Below, piece after piece: positions 1 to 8,619 of a stretch of DNA of 64,000 bases. Position numbers and translations under genes: made by a program. The DNA comes from an uncultured Lachnospiraceae bacterium (lineage in GTDB: Bacteria > Bacillota > Clostridia > Lachnospirales > Lachnospiraceae). Position 1 is the first letter of the stretch. Each line of letters begins with the position of its first letter. The DNA is taken from positions 62,001 to 126,000 of the forward strand of contig CACZBW010000012.1 of assembly GCA_902779575.1 (NCBI GenBank), read 5' to 3'. The notes under the pieces were generated by a model. That model had not been told where the DNA came from, did not search any database, and saw only the letters and a program-made list of their open reading frames with translations.

Positions 1-600
1 GGCGATGACGGGGCAGGAAACAAGGCCGCCGATCACACTGGCAAGCGCCCCTTCCATCCCCGCTACCGCTATGATCACGGTGGCGCTCATCAGATCATCC
101 AGATGATCCAGAAGCCTGTGCAGGCCGCTGACGCCCACGTCATAGAGACGCAGGACTTTATTCCCGAGGGCCTCCGCCGTAAGGGCCGCCTCCTCCGAGA
201 CCGGGATGTCGCTGGTTCCTCCGGTGGCGACCACAATCTGCCCCATCCCGTCCGCTTCCGGCATCTTCCCGATAATGGCGGTCCGGGAAATCTCTTCATA
301 GCGGTATGGCTCAAAACGGCCCCTGAGAAGGAGTTCCTTTTCCGGGGAAATCCGGGTGATCAGGATACAGGGAACCCCCCTCTCCTTCATGGTCATGGAA
401 ATACCGAGAATCTGCTCCGCGGTTTTTCCCGCGCCGTAGATCACCTCCGCGCAGCCCTGGCGCAGGGCTCTGTGATTGTCGATCCGGGCGTAGCCGATAT
501 CCGTATAGGGCGCTTCCCTGACCTTCAGGCAGGCCTCGTCCACAGACATGTTTCCATCCTTTACATTCTCCAGAATCTGTTTCAGCTGCTTCTGATCCAC
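1..600 (-). CDS. larB: LarB-like pyridinium-3,5-biscarboxylate mononucleotide synthase (3' end outside window)
   Basis: The 200 codons present match the LarB/NCAIR-mutase-like family, which carboxylates and hydrolyses nicotinate adenine dinucleotide as the first step toward the nickel-pincer cofactor of lactate racemase. Visible family signatures are the N-terminal stretch with ARIDNHRALRQG, the motif VVATGGTSDIPVSEEA, and VAGMEGALASVIGGL near the window edge. The start is a GTG at 598-600, preceded by GGAGG eight bases upstream. The family is usually about 250 residues, so roughly 50 C-terminal residues lie beyond position 1. larC/larE would be expected next, outside the window. The family call is confident; the pathway in this organism is inferred from homology. 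Confidence 0.85.
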   Translation of the reverse strand, partial: MDQKQLKQILENVKDGNMSVDEACLKVREAPYTDIGYARIDNHRALRQGCAEVIYGAGKTAEQILGISMTMKERGVPCILITRISPEKELLLRGRFEPYRYEEISRTAIIGKMPEADGMGQIVVATGGTSDIPVSEEAALTAEALGNKVLRLYDVGVSGLHRLLDHLDDLMSATVIIAVAGMEGALASVIGGLVSCPVIA

Positions 601-665
601 TTTTCCGATCCTCCGTAAATCGCTTTCGCAGTCAGCGGCAACGCACTGCCGCAGATATTTCAGTC

Positions 666-694
666 ATCATAACACAGAGGATTCCCAAAGTAAA
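666..694 (-). promoter_or_regulatory. Probable promoter of larB
   Basis: On the minus strand there is a TTTACT box at 689-694, a 17-base spacer, and a TATGAT box at 666-671. It lies about 65 bases upstream of the larB GTG start. It is a sigma-A-type match by eye only. Confidence 0.5.
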
Positions 695-717
695 ATAATG
701 TCCTGCAGGCAAACAGA

Positions 718-746
718 TTGACGAAGTACTCTGAAAATGATAGCTT
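718..746 (+). promoter_or_regulatory. Possible promoter upstream of the structured exporter leader
   Basis: A TTGACG box (718-723) is followed, after 17 bases, by a poor -10 match TAGCTT (741-746). If used, the transcript would start near 753 and carry the whole branched element 762-948 as its 5' untranslated region. The weak -10 makes this tentative. Confidence 0.3.
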
Positions 747-761
747 GGAAAAAATACGTTA

Positions 762-948
762 CTATTCACGGCCAGGTTGAAATCAGGTTCTGGTTCGTCG
801 TGCCTGCACGAAAGAAACAGGTTCTGATTTCAAACAAGGCCTGTGAAGCAGGAACTCCACACACAGCCTCAGACAAAAGCATCAAAGATGCGGCATACGT
901 GCAAAGCACGGATGGTCTGAGGCCTGATGTGTGGAGAGCCGTGAATAG
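762..948 (+). promoter_or_regulatory. Branched inverted-repeat element in the exporter leader (candidate structured RNA or mobile repeat)
   Basis: A perfect 11-base closing stem (CTATTCACGGC at 762-772 with GCCGTGAATAG at 938-948) encloses two arms. Arm 1 pairs 777-786 with 824-833 and continues through 790-796 with 814-820 to an inner TCGTG/CACGA hairpin. Arm 2 pairs CTCCACACA (855-863) with TGTGTGGAG (928-936) and GCCTCAGAC (866-874) with GTCTGAGGC (915-923). It ends in two small hairpins, GCATC-AAA-GATGC (879-891) and CGTGC-AAA-GCACG (898-910). The element sits directly before the Shine-Dalgarno of the ABC exporter. Arm 1 recurs, about 85 percent identical over about 40 bases, at 5891-5932. 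It does not resemble a riboswitch class I know. Confidence 0.6.
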
Positions 949-984
949 CAACAAGAATAATCGATTGAAATCAGGAGTTCTATC

Positions 985-2805
985 ATGTCCCGCAGCAGAA
1001 AACGCCCGGAAGGCGCGGCAGTCAGTAACAGGACCGGTCTGGTCCTTCATTTTGTGAGAGGCAGTGCCTTTCTTTTTCTGCTGTCCATTTTCTGTTCCAT
1101 GATGGTGACGCTTCTCCAGCTGTATATCCCGCGCGTCATCGAGGAAGCGGTCGACTCCCTCGAAAGCGGCGGCAATCTGGTCGCTTCTGCCCTTCTGATC
1201 GTCGTCCTCGCCCTGGGAGCGGTACTGTTCCGCTACGGAAGGATCAGCTTCAATGAACAGGCTGCGCAGACCATGATGAAGGCCATGCGCGACGAGCTTC
1301 ACGCCCGGATCCTGCACCTGCCCCTGAGCTGGCACCAGCAGAACGCGACAGGCGATATCATGCAGCGCTGTACCAACGATACAGACCGCATCAACGAATT
1401 CGTATCGCACCAGCTGACGGATGTTTTCCGGATTGCGATCCTGATCGCGGTCTCCTTCTTCCATATGTTTCAGATGAACCTCAGGCTCTCCTTCATCGCC
1501 GCTGCCGCGATCCCCGTCGTAGTCGGCTATTCTCTTTTCTTTCATGTCCGGATCGGAAAACGTTTCCTTGTCTGCGACGAGGAAGAAGGGCTTCTTTCCA
1601 CGATCGCCCAGGAGAACCTTACCGGAATCCGGGTCGTCCACGCCTTCGGGCGGGAGCGTTACGAACAGGAACGTTTTGGCAGGCAGAACGAGCGCTATAC
1701 AGATTCCTGGATTGATCTGATGAAACTGCTCGCCCTCTTCTGGGGCTGCGGGGACCTTCTGAGCGGAATCCAGGTCATGCTGATCATCGTGTTCGGCAGC
1801 GTATTCTGCGTAAACGGAACGCTGACGCCGGGACAGTTTATCGCCTTCCTTTCCTATAATTCCATGATGGTCTGGCCGGTCCGTTCCCTCGGCCGCATTA
1901 TCTCCGAGATGAGCAAAGCCGGCGTCTCTATCGACAGAATCGGATATATCCTGAACGCGCCGGATGAAGAGGCTGCATTTGCAAAGGAAAGCCGCGCGGC
2001 AGCCAAACCGGATTCTGCCCTCACGGAAGAAGAAATTGCAGAACTCATGCGTGGTGACATCAGATTTGAACATGTCAGCTTCCGATTCGATGATACGCCT
2101 GTTCTCAGCGATGTCTCATTTACAATCCCGGGCGGCTCCACCTTTGGTATCCTGGGCGCCACCGGAAGCGGAAAATCAACGCTCATGCTTCTGCTTGACC
2201 GGCTCTATGAGCTTTCGGAGGAAAGCGGGAGCATACGGATCAGCGGGAAGGATATCCGGGATATACCCCTCCCTGCCCTGAGAAAGCAGATCGGCATCGT
2301 CCTCCAGGAGCCTTTCCTTTTCTCCAGAACAATCGGAGAAAATATATCCATCACCCGGAGCAGTCTGACTTCTGAGGAGATCCGCAGAGCTTCCGATATC
2401 GCTGCGCTGGAAGATACCATTGACAGCTTTTCCTCAGGTTATGATACCGTAGTCGGCGAGCGCGGCGTTACTCTTTCCGGCGGACAGAAGCAGCGGACGG
2501 CGATCGCGCGCATGCTCACGCAGAACGCTCCGCTTATGGTTTTTGACGATTCCCTGTCCGCTGTGGACGCCGAGACAGACGTCCGGATCCGGGAAGCTCT
2601 GAAATCCAGGCTCTCAGACGCAACGGTGATCCTGATCTCCCACCGGGTCACGACGCTGATGGAGGCTGACCAAATCCTTGTCATGGAGCAGGGCCGCGTC
2701 GCGGAGCTGGGAAGTCCCGCGCAGCTGTACAGGAAAAACGGAATCTACAGGAGAGTCTGCGATCTGCAGCTCTCAGCCGGGGAGGTGGATCATGAATCAG
2801 AATAA
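985..2805 (+). CDS. Heterodimeric ABC exporter, subunit with degenerate catalytic site
   Basis: This is a 606-residue half-transporter: six membrane helices in about residues 20-330, then a nucleotide-binding domain. Walker A (GATGSGKST) lies near residue 391 and the canonical signature LSGGQKQ near 497. Walker B is VFDD, with Asp in place of the catalytic Glu. That substitution is typical of the degenerate partner in BmrC/D- or TM287/288-like heterodimers. The start has AGGAG ten bases upstream. The gene overlaps its partner by 14 bases, so the two are surely co-translated. Substrate is unknown; such exporters move drugs, lipids or peptides. A long structured leader precedes it. Confidence 0.9.
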   Translation: MSRSRKRPEGAAVSNRTGLVLHFVRGSAFLFLLSIFCSMMVTLLQLYIPRVIEEAVDSLESGGNLVASALLIVVLALGAVLFRYGRISFNEQAAQTMMKAMRDELHARILHLPLSWHQQNATGDIMQRCTNDTDRINEFVSHQLTDVFRIAILIAVSFFHMFQMNLRLSFIAAAAIPVVVGYSLFFHVRIGKRFLVCDEEEGLLSTIAQENLTGIRVVHAFGRERYEQERFGRQNERYTDSWIDLMKLLALFWGCGDLLSGIQVMLIIVFGSVFCVNGTLTPGQFIAFLSYNSMMVWPVRSLGRIISEMSKAGVSIDRIGYILNAPDEEAAFAKESRAAAKPDSALTEEEIAELMRGDIRFEHVSFRFDDTPVLSDVSFTIPGGSTFGILGATGSGKSTLMLLLDRLYELSEESGSIRISGKDIRDIPLPALRKQIGIVLQEPFLFSRTIGENISITRSSLTSEEIRRASDIAALEDTIDSFSSGYDTVVGERGVTLSGGQKQRTAIARMLTQNAPLMVFDDSLSAVDAETDVRIREALKSRLSDATVILISHRVTTLMEADQILVMEQGRVAELGSPAQLYRKNGIYRRVCDLQLSAGEVDHESE

Positions 2806-4675
2806 TTCTGCCTCCTCACAGAAAAAGACAGGATCCGAAACGGTGCATCTGCCCTTCTTCGGTCTTCCAAGGCTGGCAGTCTACATCAGGCCTCACAGAA
2901 GAATCTTTGTGTCGATGATCCTGACTAACATGGCTGTAGGCCTTTTCGATATATTCCTGCCGCTCTTCCAGAGCTACGCGATCAACCATTTTGTCGCGGA
3001 AAAGAGCACAGACGGGATAGGCCGTTTTGCGGGGCTGTATCTTGCCTTCCTTCTGGTACAGGTCATCGTGAATACGATTTCCGCCTACCGCTGCGGCCAG
3101 ATGGAGATGGTTCTGGGACGGGACATGAAGAAGGCCTCCTTTGACCACCTGCAGACGCTTTCCCTTTCCTATTTCAGCGAAAACTCTGTGGGTTACATAC
3201 ACGCGAGGGTAATCAGCGATACGGACCGCATCGCCGCCGTCATGAGCTGGTATCTTTCCGACGGTCTGTGGAATCTCTGCTTCGTTACGGGAGCGGTTGT
3301 CATGATGGTCATTCTCAATCCGCGCCTTTCCCTCACCGTCATCTTCCTGCTTCCCGTGATCATAGCTGCTTCTGCTTTTTTCCAGAAAAAGCTGGTGCGT
3401 CTGAACCGGCTGATCCGGGACGCCAATTCCCGGATCTCTGCAGCCTACAACGAGAGTATTACCGGCGCGCTGACCATCAAAACGCTTGTCATCGAAGACC
3501 GCATGCAGAAAGAATTTTCATCCGTAAGCCGGGAAATGCGGCAGTATTCGGTCCGGGCCGGACGGGTCAAGGCACTCTTCGTCAATCTGATTTCCTTCAG
3601 CGGATGGTTGGCCCTGGCCCTTGTCCTGATGCAGGGCGGCGTTCTCAGCCGTCAGGGTCTGATCACGCTCGGAACGCTCTCCGTCTTTATGACTTACGCT
3701 CTGAAGATGATGGATCCGATCGAGCGCCTGGTGGAAGTTCTGTCCAGCATGATCCAGATGCAGGTCAACATCGAGCGTTTTACCCGCCTCTGCAGTACAC
3801 AGCCGCGGGTACTGGACCGGCCGGACGTTCTGGAAAAGTATGGGGACAGTTTTCACCCGAAAAAAGAAAACTGGGAGCCCCTGTACGGAGATATCGAATT
3901 CCGTGATGTATCCTTTCATTATGACGACAGCGACGAGCTCGTTCTGAGCCATTTCAGCCTGAAGGTGCCCCAGGGAACGGCAGTCGCCATCGTCGGGGAG
4001 ACAGGCGCTGGCAAATCAACCCTGGTCAATCTCCTCTGCCGCTTTTACGAACCTACAGAGGGACAGATCCTCGTAGACGGGATCGACGAACGGGAACGGT
4101 CCCAGCTCTGGCTGCATTCCAAGATCGGCTATGTCCTGCAGACGCCGCATCTCTTCTCAGGAAGCATCCGTGAAAATATGCTCTACGGCTGCGAAACCGC
4201 GTCCGACGATGACATTCTGGACGCCATCCATGCGGCGGGCGCCGACGGAATCCTGGAACGGATCGGAGCGCAGAACCAGAATCTTAAGGATCCTTTGGGC
4301 CGCCGTTCCCTGCTCCTCTCCGCCCTGGACGGTCAGGTCGGCGAAGGAGGCGACCGGCTCTCCACGGGAGAGAAACAGCTCCTGTCCATTGCCAGGGCCA
4401 TACTGGTGCGCCCGCGTATTTTCGTCCTGGACGAAGCGACAAGTTCCGTGGATACCGAGACGGAAAAGCTGATTCAGAAAGCGATATCCCATATAATGAA
4501 AGGAAAGACCTCTTTCCTGATCGCCCACCGTCTTTCGACCATCCGAGAAGCCGATCTGATCCTTGCCGTGCAGGACGGAAGGATCATCGAACAGGGCTCG
4601 CACAGTGAACTTATGAAGAAAAAAGGATATTATTACAGGCTGTATACCCGGCAGTTTTCTGGAAATACACTGTAA
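2792..4675 (+). CDS. Heterodimeric ABC exporter, catalytic subunit
   Basis: This 627-residue half-transporter is the partner of the preceding gene. The start at 2792 was chosen because GGGGAGG lies just upstream and the product then begins MNQNNSASSQ; an earlier in-frame start would overlap the partner by 128 bases. The nucleotide-binding domain has Walker A GETGAGKST near residue 403, a non-canonical signature LSTGEKQ near 522, and an intact Walker B ending in LDEATSSVD. The atypical signature here and atypical Walker B in the partner complement each other to form one degenerate and one consensus ATP site, as in TM287/288. The protein acts in the cytoplasmic membrane. Its substrate cannot be told from sequence. 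Confidence 0.9.
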   Translation: MNQNNSASSQKKTGSETVHLPFFGLPRLAVYIRPHRRIFVSMILTNMAVGLFDIFLPLFQSYAINHFVAEKSTDGIGRFAGLYLAFLLVQVIVNTISAYRCGQMEMVLGRDMKKASFDHLQTLSLSYFSENSVGYIHARVISDTDRIAAVMSWYLSDGLWNLCFVTGAVVMMVILNPRLSLTVIFLLPVIIAASAFFQKKLVRLNRLIRDANSRISAAYNESITGALTIKTLVIEDRMQKEFSSVSREMRQYSVRAGRVKALFVNLISFSGWLALALVLMQGGVLSRQGLITLGTLSVFMTYALKMMDPIERLVEVLSSMIQMQVNIERFTRLCSTQPRVLDRPDVLEKYGDSFHPKKENWEPLYGDIEFRDVSFHYDDSDELVLSHFSLKVPQGTAVAIVGETGAGKSTLVNLLCRFYEPTEGQILVDGIDERERSQLWLHSKIGYVLQTPHLFSGSIRENMLYGCETASDDDILDAIHAAGADGILERIGAQNQNLKDPLGRRSLLLSALDGQVGEGGDRLSTGEKQLLSIARAILVRPRIFVLDEATSSVDTETEKLIQKAISHIMKGKTSFLIAHRLSTIREADLILAVQDGRIIEQGSHSELMKKKGYYYRLYTRQFSGNTL

Positions 4676-4727
4676 AAAACGCTTGTCATAAAGCTTTGAA
4701 ACCAGTATATTTGTAAAGAAGTACCTG

Positions 4728-4772
4728 TTCACGGCCGGATTTATCATCAGCTTATGATCTGAAATCCGTGAA
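4728..4772. repeat. Short hairpin element sharing the TTCACGG arm
   Basis: TTCACGG at 4728-4734 pairs with CCGTGAA at 4766-4772. Inside, GGATTT and AAATCC, then ATCAT and ATGAT, continue the stem. The right end reads CCGTGAATAG, identical to the right end of the 762-948 element. It lies in the 196-base spacer between the exporter operon and ddh. It looks like a reduced member of the same family. The rest of the spacer shows nothing else. Confidence 0.5.
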
Positions 4773-4871
4773 TAGTTAAAATTTCCGCATTTCCTGATCT
4801 TGGTAAGCGCCGGCCTCAGCCGCGCGCTTCTTAATCAGAATGGTTTCATGCATGAGCAGGAGGAAAGGAAC

Positions 4872-5849
4872 ATGAGTATTCGAATTGGCATCCTTGGTTA
4901 CGGCAACCTTGGCAAAGGGGTCGAGAAGGCAGTTAATATGAATCCCGACCAGGAACTTGCCGCTGTATTTACAAGACGTGACCCGAAGACTGTCCGGATC
5001 GCCAGTGAAGGTGTTGAAGTCCGTCATACGGACGATCTTGAGAAGATGACAGACCAGATTGACGTTCTGGTGATCTGCGGCGGAAGCGCCACGGATCTTC
5101 CTGAGATGACGCCGAAGTACGCGGCTCTGTACAATGTAGTGGACAGCTTCGACACACATGCCAATATCCCGGCTCATTTCTGCCATGTCAACCAGGCCGC
5201 TCTTTCAGCCGGCAAGGTCGGCATCATTTCCTGCGGATGGGATCCGGGCATGTTTTCACTGAGCAGACTTTACGCCCATTCTGTTCTCCCGGACGGACAT
5301 GATTACACATTCTGGGGACGCGGGGTGTCACAGGGACATTCTGACGCGATCCGCCGCATCGACGGAGTAAAGGACGCGCGCCAGTATACCGTTCCCGTGG
5401 AAGACGCCCTGCAGGCCGTACGCGACGGCCTGAACCCGCAGCTGACGGTGCGCCAGAAGCACACCCGCGAGTGCTGGGTTGTTGCCGAGGACGGCGCCGA
5501 CACTGCCCGCATCGAAAAAGAGATCAAGGAGATGCCGAATTACTTCTCTGATTATGACACGACCGTACACTTTATTTCGGAGGAAGAACTCCTGCGTGAT
5601 CACAGGGGACTTCCCCACGGCGGTTCTGTCATCTATTCCGGCCAGACCGGCGATCAAAAGCATGTGATTGAGTTCAGCCTGAAACTGGATTCCAACCCGG
5701 AATTTACGGGTTCTGTCCTGGCAGCAGCCGCGCGTGCCGCGTGGCGCATGAACCTGGACGGCCAGAGCGGGGCGAAAACCATGTTTGACATTGCTCCGAA
5801 GTATCTCTCTCCCTGCTCGGATGAATGGCTCAGAGCCCATTATCTGTAA
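4872..5849 (+). CDS. ddh: meso-Diaminopimelate D-dehydrogenase
   Basis: The 325-residue product matches Ddh, which makes meso-2,6-diaminopimelate from tetrahydrodipicolinate, ammonia and NADPH in one step for lysine and cell-wall synthesis. The N-terminal Rossmann motif is GILGYGNLGKG. Family stretches such as VVDSFDTHANIPAH, SCGWDPGMFS and WGRGVSQGHSDA are present. The start at 4872 is preceded by AGGAGG; an upstream in-frame start has no ribosome-binding site and would add 24 unconserved residues. The length fits the family (about 320-326). It stands alone between two hairpin-bearing spacers. Confidence 0.93.
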   Translation: MSIRIGILGYGNLGKGVEKAVNMNPDQELAAVFTRRDPKTVRIASEGVEVRHTDDLEKMTDQIDVLVICGGSATDLPEMTPKYAALYNVVDSFDTHANIPAHFCHVNQAALSAGKVGIISCGWDPGMFSLSRLYAHSVLPDGHDYTFWGRGVSQGHSDAIRRIDGVKDARQYTVPVEDALQAVRDGLNPQLTVRQKHTRECWVVAEDGADTARIEKEIKEMPNYFSDYDTTVHFISEEELLRDHRGLPHGGSVIYSGQTGDQKHVIEFSLKLDSNPEFTGSVLAAAARAAWRMNLDGQSGAKTMFDIAPKYLSPCSDEWLRAHYL

Positions 5850-5856
5850 GGCAGGG

Positions 5857-5950
5857 CTGTGGTTCACGGCTGTTCTGAATTCAGCTGCCGCTTCATCCTG
5901 CCTGCATGGAAGAAACAGCTTCTGATTTCAGATAAAGTGAATCATAACAG
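5857..5950. repeat. Second full-length relative of the leader hairpin element
   Basis: CTGT-TGGTTCAC (5857-5867) pairs with GTGAATCA-ACAG (5937-5950), with one wobble and a short bulge. Inside, CTGAATTCAG (5875-5884) pairs with CTGATTTCAG (5922-5931). The inner right part (about 5891-5932) is about 85 percent identical to arm 1 of the element at 762-948. It occupies most of the spacer between ddh and the NYN-domain gene, so again it would lie in a leader. Confidence 0.55.
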
Positions 5951-6034
5951 CTTGATATGTCTTGCCGGAATTCCTTCAGAAGATTCAGACAGCGCTCATA
6001 TCTGAGCTGATCCGGAAAGGAAAAAGGCAAACAA

Positions 6035-7813
6035 ATGACTATTTACTATGTTGACTACGAGAATGTCAACAGCCAGGGACTCAAGGGCGTTGAGCATCTG
6101 ACTGAGAACGACGAGGTGAACATTCTCTACAGCAAGAAGGCAGACAATGTCAAGATCGATATCCTGACCGCCCTTATGGCGTCGAAAGCTTCGATCCGAT
6201 TTATCCCGGTTCACGTCGGAACCCCGAACGCGCTGGATTTCCAGCTGATTACACTGCTCTTCCTGCATTACACAAAAGAAAACCGTTACTTTATCATCAG
6301 CAAGGACTGCGGTTACGACTGCTGCATCAAGACGGCCCTGGAGCTCGGCGCCGATACCATCGCAAGATGTGAGAACATCGAGATCTCCCTGGCCGCGCCG
6401 TCCGAATACAGGTCCCGCAGGCGTTCCCGCCGCAGAGGCCAGGACAGCGCTTACGCAGATTTTACGGGCCGGTCTTTCCAGAATCCGCAGCAGCAGGCGT
6501 CTTCCGCATCGGATAATCCGCGTACGGAGCCTGTAATTACGGGCAGCAGCCAGAGCGCTGCAGACCAGTGGATCCGCACTGCAATGCCTGGCGGAGCCAT
6601 GCAGCTGGTCCGGAACGAGGAAGAACTGAACAGCTATTCCTCCGAACCGCTTCCGCCTTCCGTTGCGGCCCTTGCATCCGCTTACAGTCAGCAGGAAGAT
6701 ATGCAGAATACCACTAATTCTTCCGAGAGCGCTGCCGGAGAACTGCCTTCCAAAAACTTAAGAGAAGCTTTTGCTGAGGAGCTTCAGTCCGCTTTCCCGG
6801 AGGATGCAGCCGCGGAGATGAATCTGCAGGCAGCATCTGAAGAGAAGACTCCGGATGAACTCCCGCAGGAGCAGATTTCTGAGAAGAACACAGACTTTGC
6901 TTTTTCGGAAGAAAGCGCAGGCTTTGCTGCTCCGGAAGAAAGCGCAGGCTTTGCCGCACCGGAAGAAAGCGCGGGCTTTACCGCTCTTACTGAAGACAGC
7001 GCAGACTCAGCTCCTGCTGAAGAAAAAACGGATTTCATTTCCGCTGAAAGCGGCACAGCTATTACTCCGGCCGAAGAAAAAGAAGGGTTCGCTGCTTTCT
7101 CTGAAGACAGCCTTCCGGAAAAGCTTCCGGGATCCGATTTTATAATCGATGCTCCGGCTGAGGATGATTTTGCATCCGCCATGCCAATGCCCACTTTCAG
7201 TCCGGATCTGACTGAGGAAGAAGCGGAGATCTTCCCTGAAGACAGTACGGCTTCCGCTCAGGCTTCCGATTCCGGAAACACGGAAGGAAGGTCCGGCAGA
7301 CGTTCCAGACGCGGCAGACAGAACCGGAAGCAGGCAGCTGACAGCAGCCAGAGCCAGCAGAATCAGAAATCCGAAAGACAGAATAACGCCCAGAACCGGC
7401 AGAATCAGAAATCCGAAAGGAATAACAGCGGTCAGGGGCGTCAGAACCAGAAGGCTGACAGGCAGGACAATTCCCAGGGACGCCAGAACCAGAAAACGGA
7501 CAGGCAGGACAATTCCCAGGGACGCCAGAATCAGAAAGCCCAGAAGCAGACCGGCAGTCAGAACCAGCAGAACCAGAAAGCTGATAATAAAAACCCTGTC
7601 GGGGCAGTTTCTGATATCATCCGGAAAAAGAGTGACGTCGCTCTGACGCAGGAGCAGGCGGAACTGGTACTTGCTTCGATCAGGAATTCCGCGACGAAGC
7701 AGCAGTTCTACAACTATTTCGCCAAGAAGCTCGGCCAGAAAAACGGCCTTGAACTTTATCACTCCATCAAGAGTTCCTATAATGACCTGATTGCTGCAGG
7801 TCTGAAGGAGTAA
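6035..7813 (+). CDS. NYN/PIN-domain putative ribonuclease with long disordered repeat region
   Basis: The 592-residue product starts with a NYN-type PIN-like nuclease fold of about 120 residues. Candidate metal-binding acids are D7 (in YVDYENVN), D68 (in NALDFQL), D91 and D95 (in SKDCGYD). A short basic run (RSRRRSRRRG) follows. Residues about 140-415 are acidic and low in complexity, with EESAGF-type repeats. Residues about 425-525 are rich in Gln, Asn and Arg, with QNQKADRQDNSQGR-type repeats. A conserved-looking folded tail of about 65 residues closes the protein. The domain order suggests an RNA-processing enzyme with a condensate-prone linker, but its substrate is unknown. The start has GGAAAAAGG upstream. 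Confidence 0.75.
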   Translation: MTIYYVDYENVNSQGLKGVEHLTENDEVNILYSKKADNVKIDILTALMASKASIRFIPVHVGTPNALDFQLITLLFLHYTKENRYFIISKDCGYDCCIKTALELGADTIARCENIEISLAAPSEYRSRRRSRRRGQDSAYADFTGRSFQNPQQQASSASDNPRTEPVITGSSQSAADQWIRTAMPGGAMQLVRNEEELNSYSSEPLPPSVAALASAYSQQEDMQNTTNSSESAAGELPSKNLREAFAEELQSAFPEDAAAEMNLQAASEEKTPDELPQEQISEKNTDFAFSEESAGFAAPEESAGFAAPEESAGFTALTEDSADSAPAEEKTDFISAESGTAITPAEEKEGFAAFSEDSLPEKLPGSDFIIDAPAEDDFASAMPMPTFSPDLTEEEAEIFPEDSTASAQASDSGNTEGRSGRRSRRGRQNRKQAADSSQSQQNQKSERQNNAQNRQNQKSERNNSGQGRQNQKADRQDNSQGRQNQKTDRQDNSQGRQNQKAQKQTGSQNQQNQKADNKNPVGAVSDIIRKKSDVALTQEQAELVLASIRNSATKQQFYNYFAKKLGQKNGLELYHSIKSSYNDLIAAGLKE

Positions 7814-7875
7814 TCAAAAGCTGATTCAGGAAAGCCCTGCTGCTCCTGCCGCAGCATAACACTTATTTCAAACGG

Positions 7876-7919
7876 AAAAGGCCATGTGTGACAGATCGCT
7901 CTACCGCGCATGGCCTTTT
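7876..7919. terminator. Bidirectional intrinsic terminator
   Basis: AAAAGGCCATG (7876-7886) pairs perfectly with CATGGCCTTTT (7909-7919). The A and T runs at both ends make it a terminator in both directions, separating the plus-strand NYN gene from the minus-strand gene ending at 8005. Confidence 0.85.
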
Positions 7920-8004
7920 CTCTGCTATTCTTCGAATCTAACAGTGAAGGGATATAATTTCAGAGGTTCCGCGGCGCGATGCCGCCGGACCTTCAACAAC
8001 ATAT

Positions 8005-8619
8005 TCATTCCTTATCATAGGAGTTTTCAAAATTCTGCACGGCCCTGGGGTACCCGTCGTTCAGAATCAGATTCATCTTCTTGTTCATCCTGCCGACTTT
8101 CCATTCCCCTCCGGTTTTTGTCAGGGACAGGCTGACTGTCTCTGACCGGACCGGTATGTTCACCAGCTGCGCGTAGGTTTTGATATACTTTCCGAACTTG
8201 CGCACTGCCTTCTCCGTCTTAACTTCCGGCTTCGACATGGAGTAAAGAAAAAGCTGATCCATCGCCTTCTGGAAAATATCACAGGCGTTCGGATACCGGA
8301 TCTCCAGCACAACAGCCGCCTTCTCTCCGTTCACGGAAAGTTCCCTGACCGTATAACGGAACATCTGCTTATTATTCTCCCTGATGAAACGGTTTACATA
8401 GGGAGCGTTTTCCTCACTCACATAAGTAAGACTTGAAGGATTCTTCAGGCAGCTGCTGATCTGCTGCGCGTCATAGTTCTGTATCCCGCTGCAGAGCTTT
8501 TCCACCGTATCTCTTACTTTCTCCTCTTCCCCGGGCGACTCTGCCATGGCAGCCGCGGAAAACAGCATCGTTAAAATCAGAATCACCAGAGCGGGAATCC
8601 ATCTGAAGCCTTTTTTCAT
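8005..8619 (-). CDS. Secreted protein of unknown function
   Basis: The 204-residue product begins with a signal peptide: KKGFR, a hydrophobic core, and a likely cut after AMA. The mature part has a helix-rich start (EEEKVRDTVEKLCSGI) followed by strand-like segments ending in GGEWKVGRMN. This pattern resembles NTF2-like or DUF4878-type lipid-free exported domains, but I do not recognise the family with certainty. The start is preceded by AAGGGG. It is a single gene flanked by terminators, so it is probably transcribed alone. Confidence 0.7.
   Translation of the reverse strand: MKKGFRWIPALVILILTMLFSAAAMAESPGEEEKVRDTVEKLCSGIQNYDAQQISSCLKNPSSLTYVSEENAPYVNRFIRENNKQMFRYTVRELSVNGEKAAVVLEIRYPNACDIFQKAMDQLFLYSMSKPEVKTEKAVRKFGKYIKTYAQLVNIPVRSETVSLSLTKTGGEWKVGRMNKKMNLILNDGYPRAVQNFENSYDKE

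Noticed and set aside
762-948. tRNA or known riboswitch
   Set aside because: No CCA-type acceptor stem, TTCGA loop or conserved core of the riboswitch classes I know was found.
737-1057. 106-residue plus-strand reading frame before the exporter
   Set aside because: It is made almost wholly of the inverted-repeat element, has no ribosome-binding site and overlaps the exporter start in another frame.
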